Below, piece by piece: positions 1-10,460 of a stretch of 64,000 nt of DNA (its first letter is position 1; the number at the start of each line of letters is the position of its first letter). The notes under the pieces are model-generated. The model was not told the DNA's origin and searched no databases. It was given only the letters and a program-made list of their open reading frames with translations. The stretch is from contig NC_062980.1 of NCBI RefSeq assembly GCF_023078275.1, positions 10,992,783 to 11,056,782 of the forward strand, written 5' to 3'. The stretch is from Leguminivora glycinivorella. Taxonomy: Eukaryota > Arthropoda > Insecta > Lepidoptera > Tortricidae. A program made the translations under genes and the position numbers.

Positions 1-451
1 TTTTGTGATACGAAACTAATAGAGGTATATATTTTTTTACCACACCAACTGATAAAGGCTTTATTTGCTATTCGAAAACAGATAGCAAAATTGCATTTTA
101 TCCACAAGAGTGCAAAGTAATTTCATACAAATTTTAACTTGATGTCTAAAGCTGGGTGTTGGAATTCACGTATTAAATGATGATTTTGATTCATAAAAGT
201 TAAATAAATTGAAGTATTTTATTTATTTTGATTTTTTACAGTTCATATTTTCATAGTGTTGGTGCGGTGAAGAATTTTGTGTTTCTCTCGGTGGCAAAGT
301 TTGTTTAACCTTCGTGCCTCGAAACCCTCGCCACGCTCAAGATTCCCCTTTTTGAACTGGATTCAATATTGAAATCTTTCGCTTGCTCGGGTATCAATAT
401 TGGCACGTGCGGTTAAACAACAACTTTGCCCCCTTGTAAAACAAATAATTA
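1..451 (-). mobile_element. Hairpin-rich dispersed repeat, family A' (copy 1, reaches window edge)
   Basis: The stretch ending in CCCCCTTGTAAAACAAATAA is an inverted copy of 58434-58872 and of the shorter 3036-3345. Shared landmarks are GGTTAAACAACAACTTTGCC near one end, CTTTCGCTTGCTCGGGTATC in the middle and a CCACACCAACTGATAAAGG block. No coding capacity is visible and no target duplication can be checked because the element may run off the window. The terminus TAGTTATTTGTT..ACAAGGGGGC seen in sister copies is also shared by family A (26772, 62433). I infer a non-autonomous mobile element of unknown class. Confidence 0.6.
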
Positions 452-740
452 TTAATTTAAAGTAATGCCTTTTATTCCATCACGTTCAATATTTTGTCTG
501 AAGACACGACTGAGCCAACTCAACAGCATTCGGTACAACTTTTTTGTAGATTTCCTTTAGAAATGCGACCTTATGCATATGGAGAATAAGGATCCTTTAG
601 AAAACGAATGCCACGTTTATTTGCTACTTTTAAAAGCTACATCAAAATTAGGAAATGTAATATAAACTATAATGTTCTTTTAATGATTCGAATCTGAGTA
701 GGTACCTACCTAATATTTTATATATTTTTTATATTTATTT
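452..740. other. No feature recognised
   Basis: AT-rich sequence between two repeats. I see no open frame of note and no similarity to other parts of the window. Confidence 0.5.
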
Positions 741-875
741 ATTCATACAACATACAAGCTTACAGTATTAAAACCAAGACGCTTACATGCTACATAATTT
801 ACAATTTACTTACACAAAAACAAATACATATTTAAACATTAACATATAAACCCAGTCAAAAATTAATTCAAAACT
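741..875 (-). repeat. Possible LINE 3'-UTR tail
   Basis: Read on the minus strand the segment runs through ACTGTAAGCTTGTATGTTG and then GTATGAATAAATAAATATAA, ending in a T/A-rich tail. An AATAAA followed by a short A/T tail is typical of jockey/CR1-type LINE 3' ends. No reverse transcriptase is attached, so this would be a heavily 5'-truncated copy. The call is weak; it may be plain AT-rich DNA. Confidence 0.25.
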
Positions 876-889
876 GAAAGTTGATTTAG

Positions 890-1070
890 GAGTGAGAGCT
901 ACTAATTGCGATTTGCGTCGTGGCGGCACTTCTCATTGTCTGTGAAATAAATTACGCAACAGGTTATAGTAATGCATTAAGTAATGCGATAATATAAGTA
1001 ACAAAACAATTAATTCAAAACAGCTGCTAATTGCGATTTGCACTTCTCATTGTCTGTGAAATAAAACTGT
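890..1070 (+). repeat. Local direct duplication
   Basis: CTAATTGCGATTTGC followed by CACTTCTCATTGTCTGTGAAA occurs twice, near 900-955 and 1025-1067. The first copy carries an extra GTCGTGGCGG between the two blocks. AATTAATTCAAAAC also occurs before each copy (about 860 and 1010). The pattern looks like a segmental tandem duplication of about 125 bp with later deletions rather than a mobile element. Confidence 0.6.
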
Positions 1071-1384
1071 TAATTACTACCTACTTTTGCCCAAGGCTGT
1101 ATGTACGTGGCTTTAGCAAAAAAAAAAGAAACACAATTCCAGTAATTGTATTCCCACGATCTAATTGAAGCGCAACACAAACAATTTACAAATTAACAAT
1201 TTAATTATAAGCAGACCATTGAAACAAGGAGAATTAATTTCCCAAATGAGAAAGCTGTCCAAACAACATCAGCACATTGTAAATTACGCCGGCCATTCAT
1301 TCGTAAAGGCTTAACCGCATACCTTCCTGTTGTCATGACGGTGAAAAATAAATAATTTCATTCGTCGTCGTCGCCCGAACGGTT

Positions 1385-1515
1385 ACATCCGATATTAGGG
1401 TGACTAACCGATCTCACAAACGCTCTCTCGCTCTCCCTATCTTTCTTCTGCAGTGGCGCGACAGAGACAGACAGCGTGTCGCTCGCCACGTAGCGTCAAT
1501 GATTGTCACTCCGGC
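1385..1515 (+). repeat. Diverged relative of the 160-bp MITE (family B)
   Basis: The sequence contains TGGCGCGACAGAGACAGACA and ends TGTCACTCCGGCTAC, matching the pattern GGCGCGACAGAGCCAG...CATTCGGCTACGGGG of the young 160-bp elements at 22594, 33291, 33448 and 63301. It is much diverged and its ends cannot be set. It shows that the family has old as well as very recent copies here. Confidence 0.4.
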
Positions 1516-3035
1516 TACATCCGATATCATGCTTCCGGCATCGATCGACCACGGATACTGCTATTGACCCTCTATAATAGTGCTGCTGCACCAATCCGCC
1601 CATCGCAGTAAAAAAACTGTAGTAAACCGCTTAATGTCCAACGTAATAAGACTTAAAATTTTGATCCGCATTACATTCGCAGTTCACAAAGTTAAATTTG
1701 TCATTCCCGATTCTACATGCATTGGAATGCAGTAACAGTAAGTTTTATAGCTTTGTTTATAGAGTTGATTTTCATGTGCAGTAAAGGATTGATATTTAGT
1801 GAACAATATGACACCCGAGTGCGCTTGCCGTCTCGAACGTGGACATAAGGAAATGCGGTATCACGTGAAGTATAATGGAGCCGAGAGCATTTTGTGAACC
1901 TAGTGTTTTCGTTTAATTATATTTGCACTGCTTTATCTACATGTATGGTTTGTATTAATAATAGATTATGCAACTGATACAAAATGAGAAGCAAAACAAG
2001 TCACATTACATGTCAATCGATTAGTAAATCAATAATAGATATCGTCTAATACACGCTTATATAATTTAATATCTTGTAACAATAGGTAACAGAGACGAGG
2101 AATGATATTAATATATATATTAAGTGTACTGGACTTGTACTTAACTCAATATTAGAGAGTCCGAGCAGAAACAAGTAATTAAATAATATAATATCTACTC
2201 GTATGTTATACAATATTTTCATTTATGCCCAATCCGGCCACCAGTAGTGATTGCCACTTACCAGGAAAATTCTACATAATGCTTCATGTAAATAAGGATT
2301 TAAAAATAAAGATAAGGCAATTCGTATATTTTCGACTGATCATGAACATTCTTGTTCGATGCACCAATATGGAACTTTTGAACGTGAATATGATGATTTC
2401 GCTTCGCGCTTCATTCATGCACTGAGTGTTACTGACACCACCATTTTTGATACCTTTATGCCACGTTTTTACGAAGTAATATATAAGTCAATGCTTTAAT
2501 ATACGTACATTTATCTCCATATATGCCCAGGCATAACAGTAGCGAACGCCACTTGATGAAAAAAAAACCAACTTAATGCAAAAAGTAGTTAAAAAATCAT
2601 CTTACAAGATGAGCGGATCTTTGTAGAGTTACGTCATCTATGCTCGCAGCTCGCACCCGACCTATTTTCATTCGAACTACTTGGCTCAGTCTTTTTTTCT
2701 TAGATTAAACCGAAGAAACAGGCATATTAAAAGACATTTGTGAACAGTACGATGTCGTTGCCTAAATTGGTTTTCTTGCCTGACATTGAATTAATGTTAC
2801 TTGATTATTATTTATTCAGAGATAATAATATGCCTAACGGTATGCAAAATAATAAAAATAATATTTGAGTCAAAGTTAGTTAGGTACTCGAAGATTTTGA
2901 ATCATTGGAATCGTATAATTCCACATGTAGCAGTTTTTTTCCGTTGAGGTCATCAATTTGCATTCCTTTGGCTCAACGGTTTGACATAGTTTTAAAGCTG
3001 AAACTATAAAAGCTGGTAAAGTATGAAACATTAAG
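1516..3035. other. No feature recognised
   Basis: AT-rich, apparently single-copy within the window. The longest frame (about 66 codons near 2225) has no recognisable content. No splice-flanked exon that I can defend. Confidence 0.5.
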
Positions 3036-3345
3036 TAGTTATTTATTTCACTAAAGGGGCAACATTGTCTAACCGCACTTGCTAATTATTGACACCCGAG
3101 CAAGCGAAAGGTTCCAAATTGAATCACGAGTGTAGCGCGTGGTTTGGAAATCGGAATCTTGAGCGTTGTTGCGAGGATTTCAAGACACGAATGTTAAACA
3201 TAATTAATCATCTAATGAAACACAAAAAAATTCACCACACCTTGGGCGGCTTAAGGACATCACGTTAAAATATTGCGGATTAAGTGGAACTTCCCTAGTT
3301 TTCGAAAAATATAGAAAGCCTTTACCAGTTATGTGTCTTCTCAGA
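3036..3345 (+). mobile_element. Hairpin-rich dispersed repeat, family A' (copy 2, decayed)
   Basis: Begins TAGTTATTTATTTCACTAAA, then TAACCGCACTTGC, ACACCCGAGCAAGCGAAAGG, TGTAGCGCGTGGTTTGGAAA and TTTACCAGTTATGTGTC, in the same order as the copy at 58434-58872. It carries a deletion in the second half and many substitutions, so it is an older insertion. Non-coding. Confidence 0.55.
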
Positions 3346-3368
3346 AGCAGACTTTAATCATTTGACTT

Positions 3369-3605
3369 TCATACTAATATTATAAATGGGAAAGTGTGTG
3401 CGTCTGTTTGTTTGTCCTTCTTTCAAGGCACGGAGCGAAGAATTGACGTCATTTTTTGTGGATATAGTTGTTCGGACGGAGAGTGACATAGACTAATTTT
3501 TGTTCTCTTTCTAACCCCCCACTTTCCTAAAATGGGGGTGGTCGTTTATATGAATAATTTCGCAATTTTCGAATTTAACGCATGCGAAGCTGCGGGTTAA
3601 AGCTA
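3369..3605 (+). mobile_element. Non-autonomous Helitron, Lep1-like (copy 1)
   Basis: The start is TCATACTAATATTATAAATG, followed by AAGTGTGTGCGTCTGTTTGT and GAATTGACGTCATTTTTTGT, and the end is GAAGCTGCGGGTTAAAGCTA. Sister copies at 32407, 45009 and 58039 end CTAG next to a T, the Helitron signature (5' TC, 3' CTRR, insertion between A and T, no target duplication). This copy has the terminal CTAG mutated to CTAC. It has no Rep/helicase frame and depends on an autonomous element for rolling-circle transposition. The Lep1 name is from memory. Confidence 0.65.
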
Positions 3606-5681
3606 CTATTCTATAAATACAGGAGAACTCGCGTTGCGACCCAAAGGTCAAAACATCAAGGGCGAAAACGGTATTGATCATCATCATTATCCAAATTTGA
3701 AAATTCGGGGGCGCAACACTGTTTTCTGGAAGTTCCATGTCATTTGTATCTTATCTGTCAAATCTCATACCAAAAAGAGAAATAACTTGTTATATCCGTT
3801 CCATATCATTATCTAATTCACAGTCCAAAAAAAAATCCACGACGTGCTTGCTTCGGTTTTTGTTCGTTTCATCCATACTTTAAGGGCTACTGCCAAAATT
3901 TGGTTGACAGGCTTTATTTTAAAAACATTAAATCAGATCTATATAAAGAAATTATTAAACAGTAAGCCATACGTGGGTTTATTATTAAACGATGATGTGG
4001 GAGGACCGAGAGAAATACAATTTTAATTAAATAATTTTCCGCAGGCAATTTTCCGTTTTAGGATATTTCCTTTTATTTGATTATTGGCATTAAAAACATA
4101 AAATTTTCTATTATCATATCGAGTGCAAAAATTATTGCATTTACATTTTACACGCAAACAGTTGTTTTATTTAAATGTGTACCGGCGTCTTTTTGCAACG
4201 ATATTCTACGTTTTACATTAATAGTTTGTTATAACTAGGTAATTAAATTTTTCATTAATTGCGAAGCCTCTGCTGGCTGTCATAACTAAGTATAGTGATC
4301 GAAGAACGTAGCTCGCTCGCACAATTTGCTAATCATTGCGGAAAAGAATTTTGCTGTTTCATACATTTCGACTGACGTGATGCCGCTCATTTCTAAGGAA
4401 CAGCCAAATTTTTCTTCGCGATTTCATCATTTGTTTTATAATAAAAGTTGTTCATTATGATCTCCAAAGTCATTTTACAAAGTTTTCGTCACAGAATCTC
4501 TATTTAAAGTTTTCGGAATAACTAGGGTGAGATGTTAATGTTGGCCAGTTTTATTTTAGAAGTGAGCTACAAATATTCACATGGTAAAATTAAAACGACA
4601 ACAAAAAATATTAAAATAGCTAACCCCAATTGCTATAATTTAATTCTTGAATTGTTAGGTCTACTTGGATTTGGTATTTTGGTGATTCCATATTAGATGA
4701 GAGGCCTGTCTTGGAATTTGCAAATTAAATCAGACCGACTTCGGCATCAGTTCTAATAATATATGTGTAAGTATATCCTCCATCCGAAATGCCTTAGGCT
4801 TTTCATGAATAATGCCCCACACATGAATAAAAATGCGTAACTGGGGCAACGACAAACATTTTAAATTTTAAACATGGAAACGCTAAAAAAAATTATTAAA
4901 TAAAGAAAAATACCTTAAATAAAAATATTAAAAATGAGAGTCAGATCTTTAAAGGTTTTTAAAAAAACAGGACCAAAAAGTCCCTCCTTCGCTTTAAACT
5001 ATCAATTCTATCCAAAATCTAATAGAATTGGTGGAGTTCAGGCAATTAATCTAGCAAATGGGTTTTATAATTAGACATTTTACAAAGTATGGCGATTTTT
5101 TGAATTTCGAACTACTCCAAAATTTGTGAAAAATGCCAAAATGGTAGTTTTGAAATACGAGCGCATCAAGACATTGGGAACCTAGTGCTATTAGGTACCC
5201 ACCATTCGTTGTCAATTCTACATACATATTAGTAGAAATTGTTATAACACGAGTTTTCAATTATACACAATTATATTCAATGGCTATATTAGTAGAGATA
5301 TAATTGAATGAATTAGGTACTCGAAATCGGACGCCCAAAATTAAAAAATCGGCTCCCTTGCTGTAAGTATATTAGATTACTAAGCTCACAAAAGCATGAG
5401 TATTTTATTGGATTACCGCTTATGAGCGCGATATTTAACGCGTTCATAATATAATTATTTAATAACGGGAAAATTAATATACCAAAAATGATATCGCATC
5501 CTAATATCGTTAATATTACCCTAATCATCTCTTTCTTTCATGATGTAATATTTGTTATTCATAAAAAGGTTTGATATTTAGTGGATTTTTAATACATCAT
5601 TATTATTTTGTATATTATCGACCAATCATGTTTATTGGCTCAATAATCCCAGGAATTGACGTAAGATCTAGTTTTGCTATA
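3606..5681. other. No feature recognised
   Basis: AT-rich sequence with only short chance frames (60-71 codons near 3634, 3844, 5051 and 5313). No repeat relationship to the rest of the window noticed. Confidence 0.5.
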
Positions 5682-6027
5682 CAGAGTGGGGCCTGTAACA
5701 AAGGCGAAGAATTGAACTGTAGGCTATTCTCCTTATACTGATCAACATTTGTTCAGTGACTTTTAAAAATTATGAAGTCTTTAAATTTTTAATTTTTCAT
5801 ACAAAATAAATATTAGCTTCAATGTACGCCATTATTGTTGTCATTGACGTTGTCTGTCACACTTTAGACTTAACAGAATTCGCAATACATTACCTCTTAG
5901 AAAAAACTTTCAAGGGTGATAAAAATCAAAATACAAGTTATTTTTAAAAGTCGTCGAACAAATGTTGATCAGTATAAGGAAATAGCTTAGAGTTCAATTC
6001 TTCGCCTTTGTTACAGGCCCCACTCTG
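5682..6027. mobile_element. 346-bp TA-flanked MITE, family D (copy 1)
   Basis: A TA dinucleotide (5680-5681 and 6028-6029) flanks inverted termini: CAGAGTGGGGCCTGTAACAA at the left matches the reverse complement of TTGTTACAGGCCCCACTCTG at the right, and the match continues inward for about 40 bp. Two further copies lie at 28226-28572 (347 bp) and 61307-61645. TA target duplication with long TIRs and no coding capacity indicates a miniature element mobilised by a Tc1/mariner-type transposase; the superfamily assignment is inference. Confidence 0.85.
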
Positions 6028-6477
6028 TATATAAACTCCGAGGGAGGTTATATTTGGATTAGTACATTTTTTCACGATGTGTTTCATATAGGTATGTAAT
6101 CATGGGAACGTGCCAAAAACCCACAAACTCCGAATTATAAGCCCTACGCCCTTATTCCTGAGCCATAATGATAACGCTGTTATCATTATATTACCTACAT
6201 ACATTTCAATATAAAAGGTTCTTTAGCATACAAACAGAAGCCAATAATATCATATCACATAATGTCACCCTCTCTTCATGTCGGGACAATCGGTCAAAAT
6301 GTCCCTGCCATAAAATGTCCAATGTTAATAAAGAATAATCTGTAATCAAATAAAGCACTCAAAAATACGTTTCAAGTACATATTTAAAACCTGTGCAAAA
6401 TGAAAAGTTATGGCCGCCCAACCGATGCTGAAATTACAGCACAAAGGGCAAGCGAGCGTATGCAAGAGGTTAATATG
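6028..6477. other. No feature recognised
   Basis: Between the MITE and the 3' tail of the LINE. No open frame or repeat recognised. Confidence 0.5.
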
Positions 6478-6506
6478 TAATCATAATCATAATCATAATC
6501 ATAATC
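6478..6506. repeat. (AATCAT)n microsatellite forming the LINE tail
   Basis: Nearly five units of AATCAT in a row abut the LINE 3' UTR. As the tail of a CR1-type element it would be generated during target-primed reverse transcription. Confidence 0.8.
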
Positions 6507-6688
6507 TTTATTTGCTTTTTAAAAAGTGTTAACATAATAGGTGTTACATAATTTTTGTGTCCCAACTTTTTAGCCGGTTTTGACAGCATGCAAAATATAT
6601 TAGGTACTACCTACGAACTAAAATTACATTAAATTCCCTTAATTACTTACATATTAAACTATTCTATTATAATACATATGTACAATAT

Positions 6689-8581
6689 TTACAGCGTAAG
6701 GTTCTCTATATTACTTTCAACAAATTCCTTTACCGAGTAGTACATTTTTACCATCAGCCATTTGAATAACATTTTTTTAAATTTAATATATGGTAGGTCT
6801 GTTATATCCTGTGGTAGCTTATTGTAGATAGTGACACACATAGAGTAGCAGTTACTTTTGAAAGCAGCAGTTCTTTGCTGTTTAGGTACAACAAGTCTGT
6901 TGGTATTCCTAGTATTTCTAGGGAATACTTCCTTGGCTGTCTTGAACAAGTTCATATTCAATTTGACAAATTTACATGCTTCAAAAATATAGAGACAAGG
7001 TAGAGGCAGTACATTTAATTCGGGGAATAGAGGTTTACAGGATGTCATCTGGCATACTCCGCATATGGCACGAATACATTTTTTTTGGCAGATGAAAGCC
7101 CTTTGTACATCAACCCCATTCCCCCACACAATCAGTCCATATCGAAGCACGGACTCCACGTAGCCGTGATAGGCCATCAGGGCCGTTTTTTTATCTGTTG
7201 TTGTGCGTAGTCTATGCATGACAAAAACAAACCTGTTTATTTTATTACATACATGTTCGATATGTCCATTCCATTTTAAATCTGCGTTAACAATTAAGCC
7301 CAAGAATTTTATAAGATTATCATTTTTCAAGGTATGTCCATTATAATTAATATTCAATGTCAAGTTATTAAAATTCATATAATTAGTTTTAGATATATTT
7401 ATTAGCATATTGTTATATTGCATCCAGTTAATTACTTCAGTTATAGTGTTGTTTACATTACATTCATGATTAGTTACAGTTTCAGTCTTATTATTTGTGA
7501 CAATAATCGAGATGTCGTCAGCAAACAGAATACATTTGTGAGACGTCACCTCCGGCAAATCATTGATATACATTAAAAACAGCAGTGGACCTAGGACACT
7601 ACCTTGAGGAACTCCAAAGCGATTGAATTTATAATCAGATTTAAATACTTCGGTTTCCTGTAGGCCATTCACGCGCTTAACTTCTACACATTGCTGTCTG
7701 TTTTCCAGATAAGATCTTATCCATTGCAATGCTGGCCCTCTAATGCCGTAACTCTCTAATTTGGCCAAAAGTAAGTCATGGGCAACAAAGTCAAATGCTT
7801 TGGACATGTCGAAAAATAGGACAGTAGTAAGACTGCTGTCATCGCGGTGAGTAGAAATCTCGCGTATCATGTTAAAAACTGCGAGTGTAGTAGACTTACA
7901 TTTTTGGAAACCGTGCTGTTCTGGTGCAATAGCGTTAAATTTATGAAAGAATTCACTTAGCCTTAAATACATTGCTTTCTCAAATAATTTAGATATAATA
8001 GGAAGGATCGTAATTGGGCGGTAATTTCCAATATCTTGCCTTTCGCCATTTTTAAAAATTGGAATGACAGTGGCCTTTTTTAATTTGGATGGAAATATTC
8101 CTGACTCTAGGGAACAGTTAATCAAATATGTTAGGATAGGAGCTAGTTCACTACAGCATTTTTTGATAATACATGTGGCCATACCATCATACCCTTCTGT
8201 TTTAGAATTCTTAAGGGAGGCAATAATTTTTTGGACCTCTATTTCACTAAAAGGTTTTAGAAATATAGAATTCATTACTTTATTACCATTAAGCGTGTTC
8301 GAGGTTTTATAATTTAGCTTATTCGAGGCTTCAATAAAAAAATTATTAAAAGTGTTAGCGATATTAATGGGATCGGTGATAGTAAGATTGTTAAATTTAA
8401 TGGTATCTATAAACTGGTCATTGTTAGAATATTCAGCTTCATTTTTTATGAGTTCCCAGGAAGCTTTGCATATATTATTACTGTTTAAAACAAACTTTTT
8501 ATTTGCATTTTTTTGGGCCTGTGAAATACAGCGTCTTAACAATTTAGAATATGCAGTGTATTTATTTTGTAATAAGTACAT
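6689..8581 (-). CDS. LINE reverse transcriptase (630 aa, uninterrupted)
   Basis: Encodes the polymerase part of a non-LTR retrotransposon, which copies element RNA into DNA at a nicked target site. Residues 1-130 form the linker before the RT; NYRPITILPIISKLFEKA (186-203) is RT motif 2/2a; FFDMSKAF (256-263) carries the first catalytic aspartate; GVPQGSVLGPLL (323-334) is motif B; FADD (353-356) holds the other two catalytic aspartates in place of the usual YADD or FADD variants of jockey/CR1; FLGLIVNADLKW (426-437) is motif E; a conserved C-terminal block with VVPKQQRTAAF follows (564-574). The frame has no stop or frameshift, unlike the R1-type copy at 17 kb, so the insertion is fairly young. 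The N-terminal endonuclease is absent, so this copy cannot move by itself. The ATG used is simply the first in the open frame. CR1 versus jockey clade is uncertain. Confidence 0.85.
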   Translation of the reverse strand: MYLLQNKYTAYSKLLRRCISQAQKNANKKFVLNSNNICKASWELIKNEAEYSNNDQFIDTIKFNNLTITDPINIANTFNNFFIEASNKLNYKTSNTLNGNKVMNSIFLKPFSEIEVQKIIASLKNSKTEGYDGMATCIIKKCCSELAPILTYLINCSLESGIFPSKLKKATVIPIFKNGERQDIGNYRPITILPIISKLFEKAMYLRLSEFFHKFNAIAPEQHGFQKCKSTTLAVFNMIREISTHRDDSSLTTVLFFDMSKAFDFVAHDLLLAKLESYGIRGPALQWIRSYLENRQQCVEVKRVNGLQETEVFKSDYKFNRFGVPQGSVLGPLLFLMYINDLPEVTSHKCILFADDISIIVTNNKTETVTNHECNVNNTITEVINWMQYNNMLINISKTNYMNFNNLTLNINYNGHTLKNDNLIKFLGLIVNADLKWNGHIEHVCNKINRFVFVMHRLRTTTDKKTALMAYHGYVESVLRYGLIVWGNGVDVQRAFICQKKCIRAICGVCQMTSCKPLFPELNVLPLPCLYIFEACKFVKLNMNLFKTAKEVFPRNTRNTNRLVVPKQQRTAAFKSNCYSMCVTIYNKLPQDITDLPYIKFKKMLFKWLMVKMYYSVKEFVESNIENLTL

Positions 8582-8590
8582 GTGTGCCTA

Positions 8591-9585
8591 GACATATATG
8601 TTGGTATTCGACTTGATTTTTTTATTAATTTGTCAACCACTATATATTTTTATATGGAATTAAATATAAATTGTTACGTAAACCTAAACAGGCAGTGTCG
8701 AGGCTAATTTAATGATAAATACATATTTTTCCATACTATAGTGATACTAAGCTAAGATCATAGCAATTTTGATTAGCTCCACCTGAATTATAGTTGTAAA
8801 TAACTTCATGGAGTTACGTTTTTAAATATTATAACAACTCAGCTTCGTCAGATCCTAGATTGACATCAATCTCTGTTATTAACACTGAAAAAATCCCATT
8901 TAAATATGAAAAAACTAAACCACCCACGGATTCCGGAAACCTGAAACCCAGTATAATTTATTAACAGTCACAGCTTTACCGCGATTTGAAGCTCAGCAAA
9001 AAAGAGGAAACGGCACATGACAGTTATACCCTCTAAAGTAAAAAGACTTACGTGACTTACGTCTACAAAATTTACTCATTACTATTATAAACCCTGTATA
9101 ATCAATAAATAAAATAGGTTTTTGTTTGCAAAGTGACATTGAACAACGCTATCCATTTCAGTAGCCGTCCATCGATAGCAAAATGACGTATCATATTGAA
9201 GAAAGTCGGTCGCTTACGTGTTTTTGTTACTAGCAGTGGCGCGATGGCGGGCGTGCGCGTCATATGCGCGAGCGCAGTCCACGCCCTATTAGCGCGGGAA
9301 ATTAATCCCGGCTGCCACCGGGGACGATAAGCAATAATAGACTTGGATTAAATCATCTAAATCAAAATGGGTGTATTTGCAGAACATTTATTTGTATTAG
9401 TTGTATTATATTGGACGCAGTTAGAAAACTCAAGGAATTTTAAATAAACGTTATTATCATTTCTCATTTGGGTTTATAATTTGGGCTTGAGCCAGTAAGT
9501 ACATTTAGGAATTGTAGGAATTAAGACCAAGTACTAGAAAAAACGCGGTGTAAATAACCGTTTCAAGTAGGTACATAAATTATGA
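8591..9585. other. No gene recognised; short CpG-rich patch at 9230-9315
   Basis: Mostly AT-rich unique sequence. At 9230-9315 there is an abrupt G+C- and CpG-rich patch (GTGGCGCGATGGCGGGCGTG, then GCGCGAGCGCAGTCCACG). It matches no repeat in the window and could be a conserved regulatory patch or a transposon relic. Confidence 0.45.
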
Positions 9586-9587
9586 AA

Positions 9588-9722
9588 CATGTAAAATCGA
9601 GTAACTCACGTAAAATTGACGAAAATCGGCATCGCGCGAGCTCAAGAAAAAAGCTCCTCGTTACGCAGCGAAAGATGTTGAGCGATCTTCGACAATTTTA
9701 CGTGAGTTAACCGATTATGTGT
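9588..9722. repeat. Imperfect palindromic repeat, family G (copy 1)
   Basis: GTAACTCACGTAAAATTG near the left end pairs with CAATTTTACGTGAGTTAAC near the right end, with AGCTCCTCGTTACGCAGCG between. A related copy begins at 37560 (ACATGTAAAATCGGGTAACT). Non-coding foldback-like element; no target duplication established. Confidence 0.6.
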
Positions 9723-9787
9723 TTACGCGTTAACTATTATGATTATGCGTTATTTTGTATTGGGAATAATAATTACATGTAGAAAGA

Positions 9788-9943
9788 ACACTCCCGACTA
9801 ACTCAGCTTTCAGACAAAAAAACTAGATCGGTTCCTCCGTTCGGGAGCTACGATGCCACAGAGAGACACACACACAGACAAACAGACATACAGACAGACT
9901 GACAGACGGACAGACCCCGTCGTTTTTGCGTCGGGGGTTAAAA
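9788..9943 (-). repeat. GTCT-rich dispersed repeat, family J (copy 1)
   Basis: On the minus strand it reads TTAACCCCCGACGCAAAAAC, a degenerate GTCT/GTCC run, then GTGGCATCGTAGCTCC, CTGAAAGCTGAGTTAGTCGG. The same order appears at 29679-29975 (plus) and 46735-46955 (minus). Common dispersed lepidopteran repeat type; mechanism of spread unknown to me. Confidence 0.65.
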
Positions 9944-9954
9944 ATACACATGTA

Positions 9955-10032
9955 GGGATATTACTAACTCGAGTCTTTAAATCGCTCCGGCAAGCCGTCG
10001 CGATTTAACTTACTCTCGTTAGTAATATTCAA
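9955..10032. repeat. Short foldback sequence
   Basis: GATATTACTAACTCGAGT and GTTAGTAATATT face each other, with TTTAAATCGC and GCGATTTAA as inner arms, forming a hairpin of about 75 nt. No second copy seen in the window. Confidence 0.5.
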
Positions 10033-10460
10033 CTTCCTCCCCTTGTTGCACAATGTACTATTTTGCGGATTTCGGAACACCTGACTGGATGAACCATTAT
10101 CGCACCAATAAGTAATATCATATTTTGAATTGTAATATAGATTATCACACGAATGAAATCAACATGCACGTAATTTAATGATGTCATAATTCAGACAAAC
10201 ATATGAAAATGCATAATGAAATAGCGGCAATACAATAATATCCTTCAGCGGGCAAATTAACGCATTTATAACCGGATACGTTATCACCGTGATGTAATAT
10301 CGTGTGTCACGGTGCCTGAAAATTGTACTGAGTAATATGTTTCAGCCTAGGCTTAAGGCTGAGGCTTACAAATATGGTAAAAAATTCAAATGTCGAATCT
10401 TTCTTCCTTTATTTATGGACTTATCGAATCACCCTTGTGTCACTGATGGAAATTGAAGAC
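10033..10460. other. No feature recognised
   Basis: AT-rich sequence between two repeats, no frame or repeat noted. Confidence 0.5.

Larger units (their letters stand above)
6478..8590 (-). mobile_element. CR1/jockey-like LINE, 5'-truncated, with hexanucleotide 3' tail
   Basis: Read on the minus strand the element has a reverse transcriptase frame (8581-6689), about 180 bp of 3' UTR with CAAATAAAG near the end, and then ATTATG repeats (plus strand AATCAT, 6478-6506). Microsatellite rather than poly(A) tails are typical of CR1-group LINEs. No endonuclease or ORF1 is visible upstream, and an in-frame TAG lies three codons before the ATG, so the copy is probably 5'-truncated near 8590. I could not identify a target duplication. 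Confidence 0.75.
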
